From contig NZ_JAAOCA010000002.1 of assembly GCF_014694385.1 (NCBI RefSeq), positions 62,001 through 126,000 of the forward strand: DNA of 64,000 nt, given 5' to 3'. The notes beneath the pieces are model-generated. The model had not been told where the DNA came from and ran no database searches. It worked only from the letters and a program-made list of their open reading frames with translations. Made by a program: the position numbers and the translations under genes. This document shows, piece after piece, positions 44,640 through 53,110 of this stretch (position 1 is its first letter; the number at the start of each line of letters is the position of its first letter). Source of the DNA: Pseudomonas typographi. Its GTDB lineage: Bacteria > Pseudomonadota > Gammaproteobacteria > Pseudomonadales > Pseudomonadaceae.

Positions 44640-45206
44640 TCATTGCGCAGGCGTGTGCGCCTGCCACAACACCTCGGGTACGCCCTGGCGCCGGGCAATC
44701 ATTCGTGCCGCCACGAACAGCAGGTCCGAGAGCCGGTTGATGTACGCCAGCGCCATCGGCGCCAATGGCTCTTGGGCATTGAGCGCTTGGCAGCGCCGTT
44801 CGGCGCTGCGTGCCTGGCTGCGGCAGAGGTGGGCCTGGGCGACCAAGGCACTGCCACCGGGCAGGATGAAATTCTCCAGCGGCCCGAGCTCGCCGTTCCA
44901 ATGGTCGATGGCCGCCTCCAGGCGGTCGACTTCGGTCTGGGTCAAGGCCTGGTAACTGGGCATGGCCAGTTCGCCGCCGAGGTCGAACAGCCGGTGCTGG
45001 CAGGGGCCGAGTACCTGCAGCACTTCAGCCAGTGGCGGCTGCTCGGCCAACCCCGCCAGCAATACTCCCAATTGGCTGTTGAGGGTGTCTACCTCGCCGA
45101 TAGCCTCCACCCGCGGGTGGTCTTTTGGTACCCGGCGGCCGTCGCCCAGGCCGGTTTGGCCCTGGTCGCCGGTGCGGGTGTAGATCTTCGACAGGCGAAA
45201 GCCCAT
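44640..45206 (-). CDS. Cob(I)alamin adenosyltransferase, PduO type
   Basis: The 188-residue protein transfers adenosyl from ATP to cob(I)alamin, making coenzyme B12. The N-terminal ATP-binding motif KIYTRTGDQGQTGLGDG (about 7-23), GEVDTLNSQLG near 42, FILPGGS near 118, and CRSQARSAERR near 134 with the conserved arginines identify the PduO/MMAB class. ATG at 45206 is the family start; the frame stays open further upstream but overlaps the kinase gene. It follows the histidine kinase gene by 14 bp and is probably cotranscribed with it. Confidence 0.93.
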   Translation of the reverse strand: MGFRLSKIYTRTGDQGQTGLGDGRRVPKDHPRVEAIGEVDTLNSQLGVLLAGLAEQPPLAEVLQVLGPCQHRLFDLGGELAMPSYQALTQTEVDRLEAAIDHWNGELGPLENFILPGGSALVAQAHLCRSQARSAERRCQALNAQEPLAPMALAYINRLSDLLFVAARMIARRQGVPEVLWQAHTPAQ

Positions 45207-45220
45207 GGTCAGCGTCCTGT

Positions 45221-47233
45221 TCAAGTAGCCGGGCTGGCTAGCGGCTCGGGGGGGTGCAGAGGCAAGCGCAGGGTAAAGCAAGTACCCACCCCAGGGGTGG
45301 ATTGCACTTCCATCTGGCCCTTATGGTTGTTGGTGATGATGAAGTACGACACTGACAGCCCCAGGCCGGTGCCCTGGCCGATATCCTTGGTGGTGAAGAA
45401 CGGCTCGAAGGTACGCTTGCGCACCTCTTCTGGCATGCCGATGCCGTTGTCTTCTACCTGGACCAGCGCCCACGGCGGGCTGAGCCGGGTGCGCAGCACG
45501 ATGCGCCCGGGTTCGCTGCCTTCCGGGCGCTGGTGGATGGCTTGGGCGGCGTTCTTGAGCAGGTTCAACAGTACCTGTTCAAGCTCATTGGCGGTACCCA
45601 GCACCGGGCCCAGGGCGGGGTCGAACTGGCGCACGATAGCCTGCCCCTTGAAGTCGAAACCAATGGCCAGGTCGAAATCGTTGCTGGCGATTTCCACCGC
45701 TTGGTCGATCAGTGCCGGCAGGTTGCAGGGTGCCATCTGGCGGTTGCTGCGCCGGCTGAAGCTGAGCATGTGGGTCACGATCTTCGCTGCGCGGGCCCCG
45801 GCGCTATGGATGCCATCGAGCAACTGCGGCACTTCGCGCTGGTGCAGGTAGTCGTTGACGGTCGCTAACGCTATACCGGCCTGTGCGGCCGCTTCCTGGT
45901 TTTTCGCAAGGTCTGGCGATAGTCGGCGGCGAATGTTCTGCACATTGTGCAGAATCGCCCCCAGCGGGTTGTTGATCTCGTGGGCCATGCCTGCGGCCAG
46001 GCCGCCCACCGAGAGCATTTTCTCCGATTGCACCATCATGTCTTCGAGCGATAGGCGCTGGGTAATGTCGTCGATGCGGATCACCACCCCGCGCCCGGCA
46101 CTGCCGGTCAGCGGGTAGAAGGTCAGGGCGTAATGGTGCGGCACCTCGCCCCGTGGCCACGTCACCCGTTCGATCTTGGCCACTTGGTGCTGTTCCACGC
46201 TGGCTTTAAGTTGCGGCAGAAACTGCTTCAGTGGCTCGAACGCGAGAAAAATCGGCTGGTTCAGCGCTTGATCCAGGCGGGTACCGGAGAGCGCGGTGGC
46301 TTCCTGGTTCCATTGTGTCACGTACAGTTGCTCATCCAGGGCGATTAACGCCGAGGGCATCGAGTCGATGATGCTGTTGAGGTAATTCTGAAAACCGGTG
46401 AGCTTTTTCTCGATCTTGCTGCGCACCTGCACTTCCAACTCCAGCTTGCGGTTGCTGTTGCGGGTTTGCTCGGCCAGGCCCTGGGCGGCGTCGTACGCGG
46501 CTTGGGAGTCATCACGGGCGCGCTTTAGTTGCTGCTCGCGGGCCTCAATGCGGGAGAGCATGGTGTTGAAGGCTTCGGCCAGGCTGCCGATTTCGTCGTG
46601 GTTGCCGGGCAGGGCCCGCAGGGCGTAGTTCTCCTCACGGGTTACCCGCCGCGAAAGCTCCTCCAATTGGTAGATTGGCGCGGTGATCAGCCGGCGGATC
46701 TGCCGGGCGATCAGCAACCATAGCAACACGCTGAACACCAGGATGCCCAAGCTTGCGGTGAGGGTGCCGGTGTAAAACGCCATCGGCAGTTCGCTGCTGG
46801 CGACCAATAACAGGTGGCCACCGCCCGGTAGGCTCACCAATTGGTTGCTGCGAAACTCCGCGGTGCGCCACGCATCGACATCGGCCAGGCGCTGTGGCAG
46901 GCCCAGGTGGCCGCCGTGTTGCAGTTGCGCCAAGCGCTCGCCTTGGCTGCCATAAACGGCCGCCGCACGCAGCGGCGAGTAGCTGTCCAATTCCTGCAGC
47001 AGGGCGTTGGCAGAGGCCGCATCGCGGCTGGCCTGTTGCGCCAGGGAGGGGTTGCTGGTCAGCCGGCCAATGGTTTGCAGTGCTTGGGGGGCCATGCTTT
47101 CCTGTGAAATCCAATACGCCGCACTGATAAAGGTGAGGTTGGCCACCAGCAAAACGGTCACCATCAACACCAGCAGGGCGGCGAGCAGTTTTTGCCCGAC
47201 AGGCAGGTTTTCCAGGCGCTGACGCAGTGTCAT
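45221..47233 (-). CDS. Membrane sensor histidine kinase with HAMP and PAS domains
   Basis: The 670-residue kinase has TM1 at about 16-38, a periplasmic sensor of roughly 110 residues, TM2 near 155-175, a HAMP linker and a coiled coil (about 225-255). A PAS domain (about 265-380) follows. The HisKA-type dimerisation domain has H418 in [16 protein letters not shown]. The HATPase has N-box [11 protein letters not shown]1 DNGIGMP and G2 GQGTGLGLS. No response regulator is adjacent, so it is an orphan kinase. The signal is unknown. Neighbours are a PanE-like gene upstream and the cobalamin adenosyltransferase downstream. Confidence 0.9.
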   Translation of the reverse strand: MTLRQRLENLPVGQKLLAALLVLMVTVLLVANLTFISAAYWISQESMAPQALQTIGRLTSNPSLAQQASRDAASANALLQELDSYSPLRAAAVYGSQGERLAQLQHGGHLGLPQRLADVDAWRTAEFRSNQLVSLPGGGHLLLVASSELPMAFYTGTLTASLGILVFSVLLWLLIARQIRRLITAPIYQLEELSRRVTREENYALRALPGNHDEIGSLAEAFNTMLSRIEAREQQLKRARDDSQAAYDAAQGLAEQTRNSNRKLELEVQVRSKIEKKLTGFQNYLNSIIDSMPSALIALDEQLYVTQWNQEATALSGTRLDQALNQPIFLAFEPLKQFLPQLKASVEQHQVAKIERVTWPRGEVPHHYALTFYPLTGSAGRGVVIRIDDITQRLSLEDMMVQSEKMLSVGGLAAGMAHEINNPLGAILHNVQNIRRRLSPDLAKNQEAAAQAGIALATVNDYLHQREVPQLLDGIHSAGARAAKIVTHMLSFSRRSNRQMAPCNLPALIDQAVEIASNDFDLAIGFDFKGQAIVRQFDPALGPVLGTANELEQVLLNLLKNAAQAIHQRPEGSEPGRIVLRTRLSPPWALVQVEDNGIGMPEEVRKRTFEPFFTTKDIGQGTGLGLSVSYFIITNNHKGQMEVQSTPGVGTCFTLRLPLHPPEPLASPAT

Positions 47234-47286
47234 CGAAGGTTCCGAAGCAAATGTGCAAGGCAGGGTGTGAGTGTACCAAATGCCGC

Positions 47287-48201
47287 TCAGTTCACGGGCA
47301 GGCCCAGCGCGCGCAGGTGCCCTTGCAGGCGCGTGTGCAGCGCGGCCAGCGCCGGCAGCCTCAGCCGATGGCGGTGCGCCTGGGCCATGGCATGGCCGAG
47401 CAGGAAGCTGATCTCGGTACGCTGCCGGCGCTGTACGTCTTGGTGCATCGACGAATAGTTCGCCGCGGTGGCCTGGATCACGCGCTGTACCTCGGCCAGT
47501 AATGGCTCGGCCGCGGGTGGCTGACCGCAGTGGTGCAGCAGTTGTTCGAGCTCGGCGCAGAGCGTTGCGAGCGTGGCGTGGTGCTGCGCCAACTCGCCGT
47601 TGCGGCAGCCTAGCAACACGGTCAATGGGTTGATCGCGCAGTTGATCGCCAGCTTGCGCCACAGGCGGCTATCGATGTTGGCCACCCATTGGCTCGCAAT
47701 GCCTGCCGCGCGAAGGTCCGCCAGCCAGGCAGGGGCCTCGCCGCCATCGCCCAGCCAGTTCTGCCCCACACCGGCCTGTACCACCTGCCAATCGGCCTGG
47801 CGAAACGCACCCTCGGTGCTCGACACCGCGATGCACCGTGCCTGCGCCAGGTGCTGGCGCACAGCCTGTTGGCTGCCCAGCCCATTTTGCAGCAGCAACA
47901 CCTGGGCCCCCGGTAATACGCGGGGTGCCAAGGCCAGGGCGGCCGCCTCGGCGTCGTAGGCTTTGCAGGCCAACAGCAGGTGGCTGATGGGCACCTCTGC
48001 GCTGAGCAGCTCTGCCGGAAGCGGCCATTGTTCGGTGGTGCAAGCGCGCTGCAAAGCCAGGCCGCCAGCTTGTTGATATTGCAACAGGCGTTGGCTACTG
48101 CGCAGTAGCAGGCTTACGGGTACGCCTGCCGCCGCCAAGCGGCAAGCCCAGAGGCTACCCAGGCTACCAGCGCCGAGCACGTGCCAGCGATACGTACTCA
48201 T
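47287..48201 (-). CDS. Ketopantoate reductase family protein (PanE-like)
   Basis: The 304-residue protein has an N-terminal Rossmann motif HVLGAGSLGSLWACRL and the ApbA/PanE C-terminal helical domain with the conserved lysine in RLWRKLAINCAINPLTVLLGC (about 166-186). Family members reduce 2-dehydropantoate to pantoate with NADPH. Several paralogues often occur per genome, so the exact substrate is uncertain. The start overlaps the previous stop by one base. Confidence 0.85.
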   Translation of the reverse strand: MSTYRWHVLGAGSLGSLWACRLAAAGVPVSLLLRSSQRLLQYQQAGGLALQRACTTEQWPLPAELLSAEVPISHLLLACKAYDAEAAALALAPRVLPGAQVLLLQNGLGSQQAVRQHLAQARCIAVSSTEGAFRQADWQVVQAGVGQNWLGDGGEAPAWLADLRAAGIASQWVANIDSRLWRKLAINCAINPLTVLLGCRNGELAQHHATLATLCAELEQLLHHCGQPPAAEPLLAEVQRVIQATAANYSSMHQDVQRRQRTEISFLLGHAMAQAHRHRLRLPALAALHTRLQGHLRALGLPVN

Positions 48202-49154
48202 TATTTAGCCTTGGGCGCCAACCGCTTGGCCGTCACCACGCCGCTGGCATAGGCGCTGCGCAGCAACTGCTCAGCTTCGCGTTGCAGTTGCTGCGGGGCC
48301 AGTGGCAGGCCGGCGGCGTCTACGCCGACGAGGGCGACGCCGGCCTGAATGTCGATCACGCCGGCTTGGCTAAGAAAACCTTTTTGGTTCAAGCCATCGA
48401 ACAGGCGCTTGAAACTGCTCGGCGCGCATTCTTGCAAATCGGCGGGCAAGGTCAGTAGTACGAAGTGGTACTCATCGAGGCGGGCCAATGTGTCCAACGG
48501 CCGCACCATTTGTTGCAGGCGGCGCCCCACGGCATGGACCAACTCGTCATAAAATGCCTGGCCGTGCTCGGCCAGCAGGTTTTCACCGTTGCCCAGGCCA
48601 ATAAGCAGGTAGCATAGCGCGCCACCGCGGGCTTCGATCTGCCGTAAGCTGCCCTCCAGGCGCTGCTGCAGGTAGCGTGCGTTGCCAAGGCCGGTCACGG
48701 CATCAACCTGGTTGCGCTGCTCCAGGTTCGCCAGGTTGTCGCGCAGCAGGCGGTTTTCCAGTTGCAGGCGTTGCAAGGTGTGGCTCAACCTATCGGCGGC
48801 ATGCACCCTGGGCAGCAGTTGGCCGGCCAGTTGGGCGGGGCTGATCACGTCGTCCACGCCAAAATCTGCGCTCGGGTCGAGCAGGCTGCTGCTGGGGCGC
48901 TCGTCGATCAGTATCACGTAGGTATAACGGTCGTGGCGTTCGTCGAGTTGGCGGGCTTGCGAAGCCAGGGCCAAGCCCTGCTGGCCTGCGCTGATCACCA
49001 CGGCGGGTGGTCGCAACTCCAGTTCCCGCGCGGCGGTATCGTGGTCACAACAGCGAATATCGCCGTAGCCCGCGCCTTGCAGCATGGCAGCCATCGGGGT
49101 GCGCAAGGCCTTGTCGTCGTTGACCAGCAACAGGCTCAGGTGGGGCGTGGGCAT
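48201..49154 (-). CDS. Pseudo-receiver plus degenerate GGDEF protein
   Basis: The 317-residue protein has an N-terminal response-regulator-like domain (1-115) that keeps an acidic pair (D13, D14) but has ISAG where the phosphoacceptor Asp should be (about 54-57). A coiled linker (about 118-150) leads to a GGDEF-type domain with DAVTGLGNARYL (151-162) but RLDEY (225-229) in place of the GG(D/E)EF active site. It should neither be phosphorylated normally nor make c-di-GMP. It may bind nucleotide or act as a scaffold. It is divergent from yajQ. Confidence 0.85.
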   Translation of the reverse strand: MPTPHLSLLLVNDDKALRTPMAAMLQGAGYGDIRCCDHDTAARELELRPPAVVISAGQQGLALASQARQLDERHDRYTYVILIDERPSSSLLDPSADFGVDDVISPAQLAGQLLPRVHAADRLSHTLQRLQLENRLLRDNLANLEQRNQVDAVTGLGNARYLQQRLEGSLRQIEARGGALCYLLIGLGNGENLLAEHGQAFYDELVHAVGRRLQQMVRPLDTLARLDEYHFVLLTLPADLQECAPSSFKRLFDGLNQKGFLSQAGVIDIQAGVALVGVDAAGLPLAPQQLQREAEQLLRSAYASGVVTAKRLAPKAK

Positions 49155-49362
49155 GGATGGCTCGCACTGTAAAGTAAGAATACCGCCGCCGTTTTGACGC
49201 GGCGCTGACCACGAGCAAGTGTGTTACCCCAGCATATCGTAATGCCGGCACCCGTTATAATGAGCCGGTATTCAAACCGTCAAGCCAGGCGAGGCAGCGA
49301 AGCGCTCAATGGTCGTGTTCGCCGGCTGGCCAACCTATTTACCGTTCTACAGGTGAAACCTG
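49155..49362 (+). promoter_or_regulatory. Divergent region upstream of yajQ
   Basis: A consensus TATAAT at 49256-49261 faces yajQ, about 100 bp before its start, with only a poor -35. The intervening leader has no visible reading frame. The minus-strand gene presumably has its own promoter in the left half of the gap. Confidence 0.45.
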
Positions 49363-49842
49363 ATGCCCTCGTTCGACGTAGTGTCGGAGCTGGATAAACA
49401 CGAAGTCACCAACGCGGTCGACAACGCTATCAAAGAACTGGAGCGCCGATACGACCTGCGTGGCAAAGGCAGTTTTGCCTTCAAGGAACTGACCGTAACC
49501 CTCACCGCCGAGGCTGAATTTCAGCTCGAAGCGATGTGCGAGATCCTTCCCGTGAACCTGGTCAAGCGCAAGATCGATGTGCAGTGCCTGGAGGTGAAAG
49601 AACCCTATGCTTCGGGCAAGGAAATGAAACAAGAAGCGGTGTTGCGCGAAGGCATCGACAAGGAACTGGCGAAGAAAATCGTCGCCTATATCAAAGACGC
49701 CAAGCTTAAGGTGCAGGCCGCCATCCAGGGCGAACAGGTGCGGGTGACCGGCAAGAAGCGTGACGACCTGCAAGAAGCCATCGCCATGCTGCGTGGCCAT
49801 GATTTCAAGATGCCTCTGCAATTCAACAATTTCCGCGACTAA
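49363..49842 (+). CDS. yajQ: YajQ family nucleotide-binding protein
   Basis: The 159-residue protein has the full UPF0234/YajQ length and sequence: [48 protein letters not shown] and a C-terminal FNNFRD. It consists of two ferredoxin-like domains. In Xanthomonas and P. aeruginosa YajQ-like proteins bind cyclic di-GMP and act as regulatory effectors. Confidence 0.95.
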   Translation: MPSFDVVSELDKHEVTNAVDNAIKELERRYDLRGKGSFAFKELTVTLTAEAEFQLEAMCEILPVNLVKRKIDVQCLEVKEPYASGKEMKQEAVLREGIDKELAKKIVAYIKDAKLKVQAAIQGEQVRVTGKKRDDLQEAIAMLRGHDFKMPLQFNNFRD

Positions 49843-49854
49843 TGTGGCGCTAAG

Positions 49855-50010
49855 GCGTTGGCTGCAGCCTTTTAGCGGCGCCTTTTGTTGCCAGGCCGCG
49901 TTGCCATTGCTGCCGTGCTAACCCTGCTATGGCTCGTCACGGCCGACAATGAAGGCCACACGGCAATGCTTGTGCGGGCCTCTGAGGCGCTGGGTAAGGT
50001 GTGAAACATA
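49855..50010 (+). repeat. Dispersed ~150-bp repeat, copy C
   Basis: The order is GTTGGCTGCA (about 49857), GCCGCGTTGCCATTGCTG, then GTGCTAACCCTGCTATGGCTCGTCAC around 49917-49940, ACGGCAATGCTTGTGCGGGCCTCTGA near 49960, and a decayed right end GTGTGAAACAT. It is the most diverged of the four copies; the left arm of the central palindrome is altered. It lies between yajQ and the mscS leader. Confidence 0.6.
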
Positions 50011-50015
50011 ACGTG

Positions 50016-50097
50016 CCGGGTGGAACCCTTACCGCAGAGCAGCGTCGGACCCGGATGTAATCCAAAGGCCCATGGGGTAACGTGGGCCTTTTGTCTT
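50016..50097 (+). ncRNA. Structured leader with terminator upstream of mscS (candidate riboswitch, attenuator or sRNA)
   Basis: A closing stem CCGGGT/ACCCGG (50016-50021 with 50049-50054) encloses a 27-nt asymmetric region. Ten bases later a nine-bp hairpin AAAGGCCCA/TGGGCCTTT (50064-50072 with 50083-50091) runs into TTTTGTCTTT. That is an intrinsic terminator 16 bases before the mscS start. An aptamer-like element followed by a terminator suggests premature termination control or a short stable RNA. No known family is recognised. Confidence 0.5.
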
Positions 50098-50113
50098 TGC
50101 CTAGGAGATCTGA

Positions 50114-50953
50114 ATGGACCTGAACGCTCAAGTCGACCATCTGGTGCGCGCCTCGCAATCGTGGCTGCCAATGATCCTGCAGTACTCCGGCCGGGTACTG
50201 CTGGCCCTCGTCACATTGGCCATAGGGTGGTGGTTGGTCAACCAATTGACGATGCGCCTTGGTAAGCTATTGGCGTTGCGCCATGTAGACCTGGCCCTGC
50301 AAAGCTTCATCAGCAGTATCGCCAACATCGCGCTCAAAATCATGCTGTTGATCAGCGTTGCATCGATGATCGGCATCGAAACCACCTCCTTCGTCGCTGC
50401 TATCGGTGCCGCGGGCCTGGCCATTGGCTTGGCGCTACAAGGCAGCTTGGCAAACTTTGCCGGGGGGGTGTTGATCCTGCTATTCCGGCCGTTTCGGATC
50501 GGTGACTGGATCGAAATCCAGAGCGTGGCGGGCACCGTCGATTCGATCCAGATCTTCCACACGGTGCTGCGCACGGGTGACAACCGCACGGTGATCATCC
50601 CCAACGGGCAATTGTCCAATGGCATCATCACCAACACCAACCGCCAGCCTACCCGCAAGATCCTTTTCAACGTGGGCGTGGATTACGACGCTGACCTGCA
50701 AAAGGCCATGAACGTGTTGATGGAGTTCGCCAAAGACCCGCGGGTACTGCAAGACCCCGCCCCGGACGTGGCGGTAACCACCCTGGGCGACAGTTCCATT
50801 ACCCTGCAACTGCGTTTGTGGACCAACACCGGGGACCTGGGCGGGATGACCAACCGCTTGAACCTGGAAGTACGCGACCGCCTGCGCGAAGCCGGCATCG
50901 AAATCCCGTTCCCGCAGCGGGTGGTCAGGGTGGTCCAAGAAGCCAACGGCTGA
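50114..50953 (+). CDS. mscS: Small-conductance mechanosensitive channel MscS
   Basis: The 279-residue protein has three transmembrane helices in the first ~125 residues. The glycine/alanine-packed pore helix reads AIGAAGLAIGLALQGSLANFAGGVLIL (about 97-123). The cytoplasmic beta domain begins FRIGDWIEIQSVAGTVDSI. Length is close to E. coli MscS (286). The channel opens on membrane tension to release solutes after osmotic downshock. GGAG lies before the ATG. Confidence 0.95.
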   Translation: MDLNAQVDHLVRASQSWLPMILQYSGRVLLALVTLAIGWWLVNQLTMRLGKLLALRHVDLALQSFISSIANIALKIMLLISVASMIGIETTSFVAAIGAAGLAIGLALQGSLANFAGGVLILLFRPFRIGDWIEIQSVAGTVDSIQIFHTVLRTGDNRTVIIPNGQLSNGIITNTNRQPTRKILFNVGVDYDADLQKAMNVLMEFAKDPRVLQDPAPDVAVTTLGDSSITLQLRLWTNTGDLGGMTNRLNLEVRDRLREAGIEIPFPQRVVRVVQEANG

Positions 50954-51125
50954 GGCGGTGGCGAGCGCGGCACGCCTACGGCCTGGTGCGTAGCCTCGGC
51001 GCGGCTGCATTGGAAGCAGGCACCGGTGCAACCACGGCATGCGCGGTCACAGCCATGGCACCCGAGTGCGGACGCAGTCCGCTTGCTCATCCGTTTCCGC
51101 CATGCCTCACCTGCGCTTGAAAACC
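50954..51125. other. Convergent gap between mscS and ampG
   Basis: This 172-bp gap contains a GCGGAC-GCA-GTCCGC hairpin (near 51069-51083) but no T-run and no credible gene. It could be residual sequence of a lost gene; nothing more is seen. Confidence 0.3.
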
Positions 51126-52634
51126 CTACGGTTCGACGTTGGCGTACCGCGCATGCAACATGATCAACACCAACGTTGGCAGCCCCATCAAGGCCGTGGC
51201 CAGAAAGAAATTGTGGTAGCCCCACTTTTCCACCATCACCCCTGAATAACCGCCGATCAACCGTGGCAGCAGCAGCATGATGGAGCTGAGCAAGGCGTAC
51301 TGGGTGGCGGAGAATTTCAGGTTGGTCAGGCTCGATAAGTACGCCACGAACGCTGACGTGGCCAGCCCCGAGCTGAAATTGTCCAGGGAAATCGTAACGA
51401 CCAGCATCTCCAGGTTCGGGCCCATGTCGCTGAGCATCAAGAACAGCAAGTTGGTGCCTGCCGACGCGGCGCCGCCGATGAACAGGATCGGCAGGATGCC
51501 GAACCGCACGATCAACAGCCCCCCCGCGCCGGCGCCGGCCAGCGTCATGACCAAGCCGAACAGCTTGCTGACGCTGGCGATCTGGTCTTTGGTGAAGCCC
51601 ATGTCGATATAGAACACGTTGGCCATTACGCCCATCACCGTGTCAGACATGCGGTAAGTGGCGATCAACCCGAGCAGCAACAGCGCTTGCCAGCGGTAAC
51701 GCAGCATGAAGTCGTTTACCGGGGTCAGCACCGGTGCGAGCCCGCGCCGCCCCACCGACGACAGGCACAGCGCCGTTAAAACCGTATAAAGGATGGCGCG
51801 TAGGAAGGCGCGGTCTTCGAGCAGCAGGTCGAGCGGGCTCAGTACCCCCTGCAACACGCTGGCGAAATCGGCGTTGTACAACTGGGTGAACATCGCCGGC
51901 ACCGACACCAGCAGGATGATCAGCACCACCACCGAGGCTAGCTGGTGAATGAACCCGTAGCGCACGGCTGTCATTTCGCTGGGCAGTGGCACCACCGGCT
52001 CGCGCATCAGCAGGGTGGTGATCAAGGCAGGCAGCATCATGACACCGAACAGCAGGTACGTATTGGCCCACGCTTTGTTGAGGTAGGCGAAGCCGGTAGA
52101 GCCGAAGCCCTCGGCAAAGAACAGCGCGCCGGCCGTGGCGAGCAGGGCAGCGACCCGGTAGCCCGCCATGTAACTGGCCGCCAGCGCGGCTTGGCGGCTG
52201 TCGCCGGCGATTTCCAAGCGGTAGGCGTCTACTGCGATGTCTTGGGTGGCCGATGCAAACGCCACCAACACGGCGATGGCGATCAACCAAGGCAAATGCT
52301 TTTGCGGGTCGCAAAAGCTCATACCGACCAGCCCCAGCGTTACCAGGCTTTGCGCCAACACCAGCCAGGAGCGCCGGCGGCCCAGCACCCCCAGCCCAGG
52401 CAGGCGCCACTGGTCGAGCAGGGGCGACCACACCCATTTGAACGCGTAGGCCAGCCCGATCAGGCTGGCGTAACCAATGGTTTCGCGGGCAACCCCGGCC
52501 TCGCGCAACCACACCGACAGCGTAGAAAACACCAGCATGTATGGCAGGCCTGCGGCAAACCCGAGTAACAGCAATACGAGTGTCGAAGGGCTGGCATAGG
52601 CGGCCAGTGCGGCGCGCCAGGTTTTACCGGGCAT
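51126..52634 (-). CDS. ampG: Muropeptide permease AmpG
   Basis: The 502-residue major-facilitator transporter imports GlcNAc-anhydroMurNAc peptides for peptidoglycan recycling. It starts with LVLLLLGFAAGLPYMLVFSTLSVWLREAGV, shows AYAFKWVWSPLLDQ and IAVDAYRLEIA typical of AmpG, and has about 14 predicted transmembrane helices. Through muropeptides it influences AmpR-dependent beta-lactamase expression where that system is present. The alkyltransferase-like gene is 44 bp upstream on the same strand. Confidence 0.94.
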   Translation of the reverse strand: MPGKTWRAALAAYASPSTLVLLLLGFAAGLPYMLVFSTLSVWLREAGVARETIGYASLIGLAYAFKWVWSPLLDQWRLPGLGVLGRRRSWLVLAQSLVTLGLVGMSFCDPQKHLPWLIAIAVLVAFASATQDIAVDAYRLEIAGDSRQAALAASYMAGYRVAALLATAGALFFAEGFGSTGFAYLNKAWANTYLLFGVMMLPALITTLLMREPVVPLPSEMTAVRYGFIHQLASVVVLIILLVSVPAMFTQLYNADFASVLQGVLSPLDLLLEDRAFLRAILYTVLTALCLSSVGRRGLAPVLTPVNDFMLRYRWQALLLLGLIATYRMSDTVMGVMANVFYIDMGFTKDQIASVSKLFGLVMTLAGAGAGGLLIVRFGILPILFIGGAASAGTNLLFLMLSDMGPNLEMLVVTISLDNFSSGLATSAFVAYLSSLTNLKFSATQYALLSSIMLLLPRLIGGYSGVMVEKWGYHNFFLATALMGLPTLVLIMLHARYANVEP

Positions 52635-52678
52635 GGGCGAATGTCGGCCTCGTATTCTGGCGAAACAAAGCGCGCACT

Positions 52679-53050
52679 CTAACCGTTGTGCTCCATCGGG
52701 CGCCAGCCATGCCTGCGTATATCCACCCTGTCGCCGCTGCCCAGCACACCCTCCTGGCGCAGCCGGGCGCGCTGTTCATCACCGCTGGCAGTGCCGGCCG
52801 GCAATGAAATCCGACCGCCGGCTGCAACCACTCGGTGCCATGGCAGCGCGGTGCCGCCAGGCAGTTGGCTGAGGGTACGCCCTACCCAGCGCGCGGCTCG
52901 GGAAAGGCCGGCCATGTCGCCCAATTGCCCATAGCTGACCACCTTGCCCGCCGGCACCGCAGAAAGCGCGGTGTAGAGCGCTGCTTTGCGGGCATCCTGT
53001 AACGGCCCAGCTACATTTTTCTCTTTGCCAAGGTTGAACTCGCTGGGCAT
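52679..53050 (-). CDS. Alkyltransferase-like (ATL) DNA-damage protein
   Basis: The 123-residue protein resembles the DNA-binding domain of O6-alkylguanine transferases, but the reactive cysteine of PCHRV is replaced by tryptophan: P70-W71-H72-R73-V74. It keeps the tyrosine in VVSYGQLG (Y40) and the helix-turn-helix with the arginine finger SRAARWVGRTL (50-60). ATL proteins flip and bind O6-alkylguanine and pass the lesion to nucleotide excision repair. ATG at 53050 is used; the frame is open far upstream through the antisense of DUF481. Confidence 0.9.
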   Translation of the reverse strand: MPSEFNLGKEKNVAGPLQDARKAALYTALSAVPAGKVVSYGQLGDMAGLSRAARWVGRTLSQLPGGTALPWHRVVAAGGRISLPAGTASGDEQRARLRQEGVLGSGDRVDIRRHGWRPMEHNG

Positions 53051-53110
53051 TGTTCGGTCAGTCCAAAGTCTGTTACCTCCAACTCTAACGAACCGAGCCT
53101 TGTGTTGCCT

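Noticed and set aside
51055..51090. Terminator between mscS and ampG
   Set aside because: The GCGGAC/GTCCGC hairpin lacks a T-run on either strand, so intrinsic termination is not supported.
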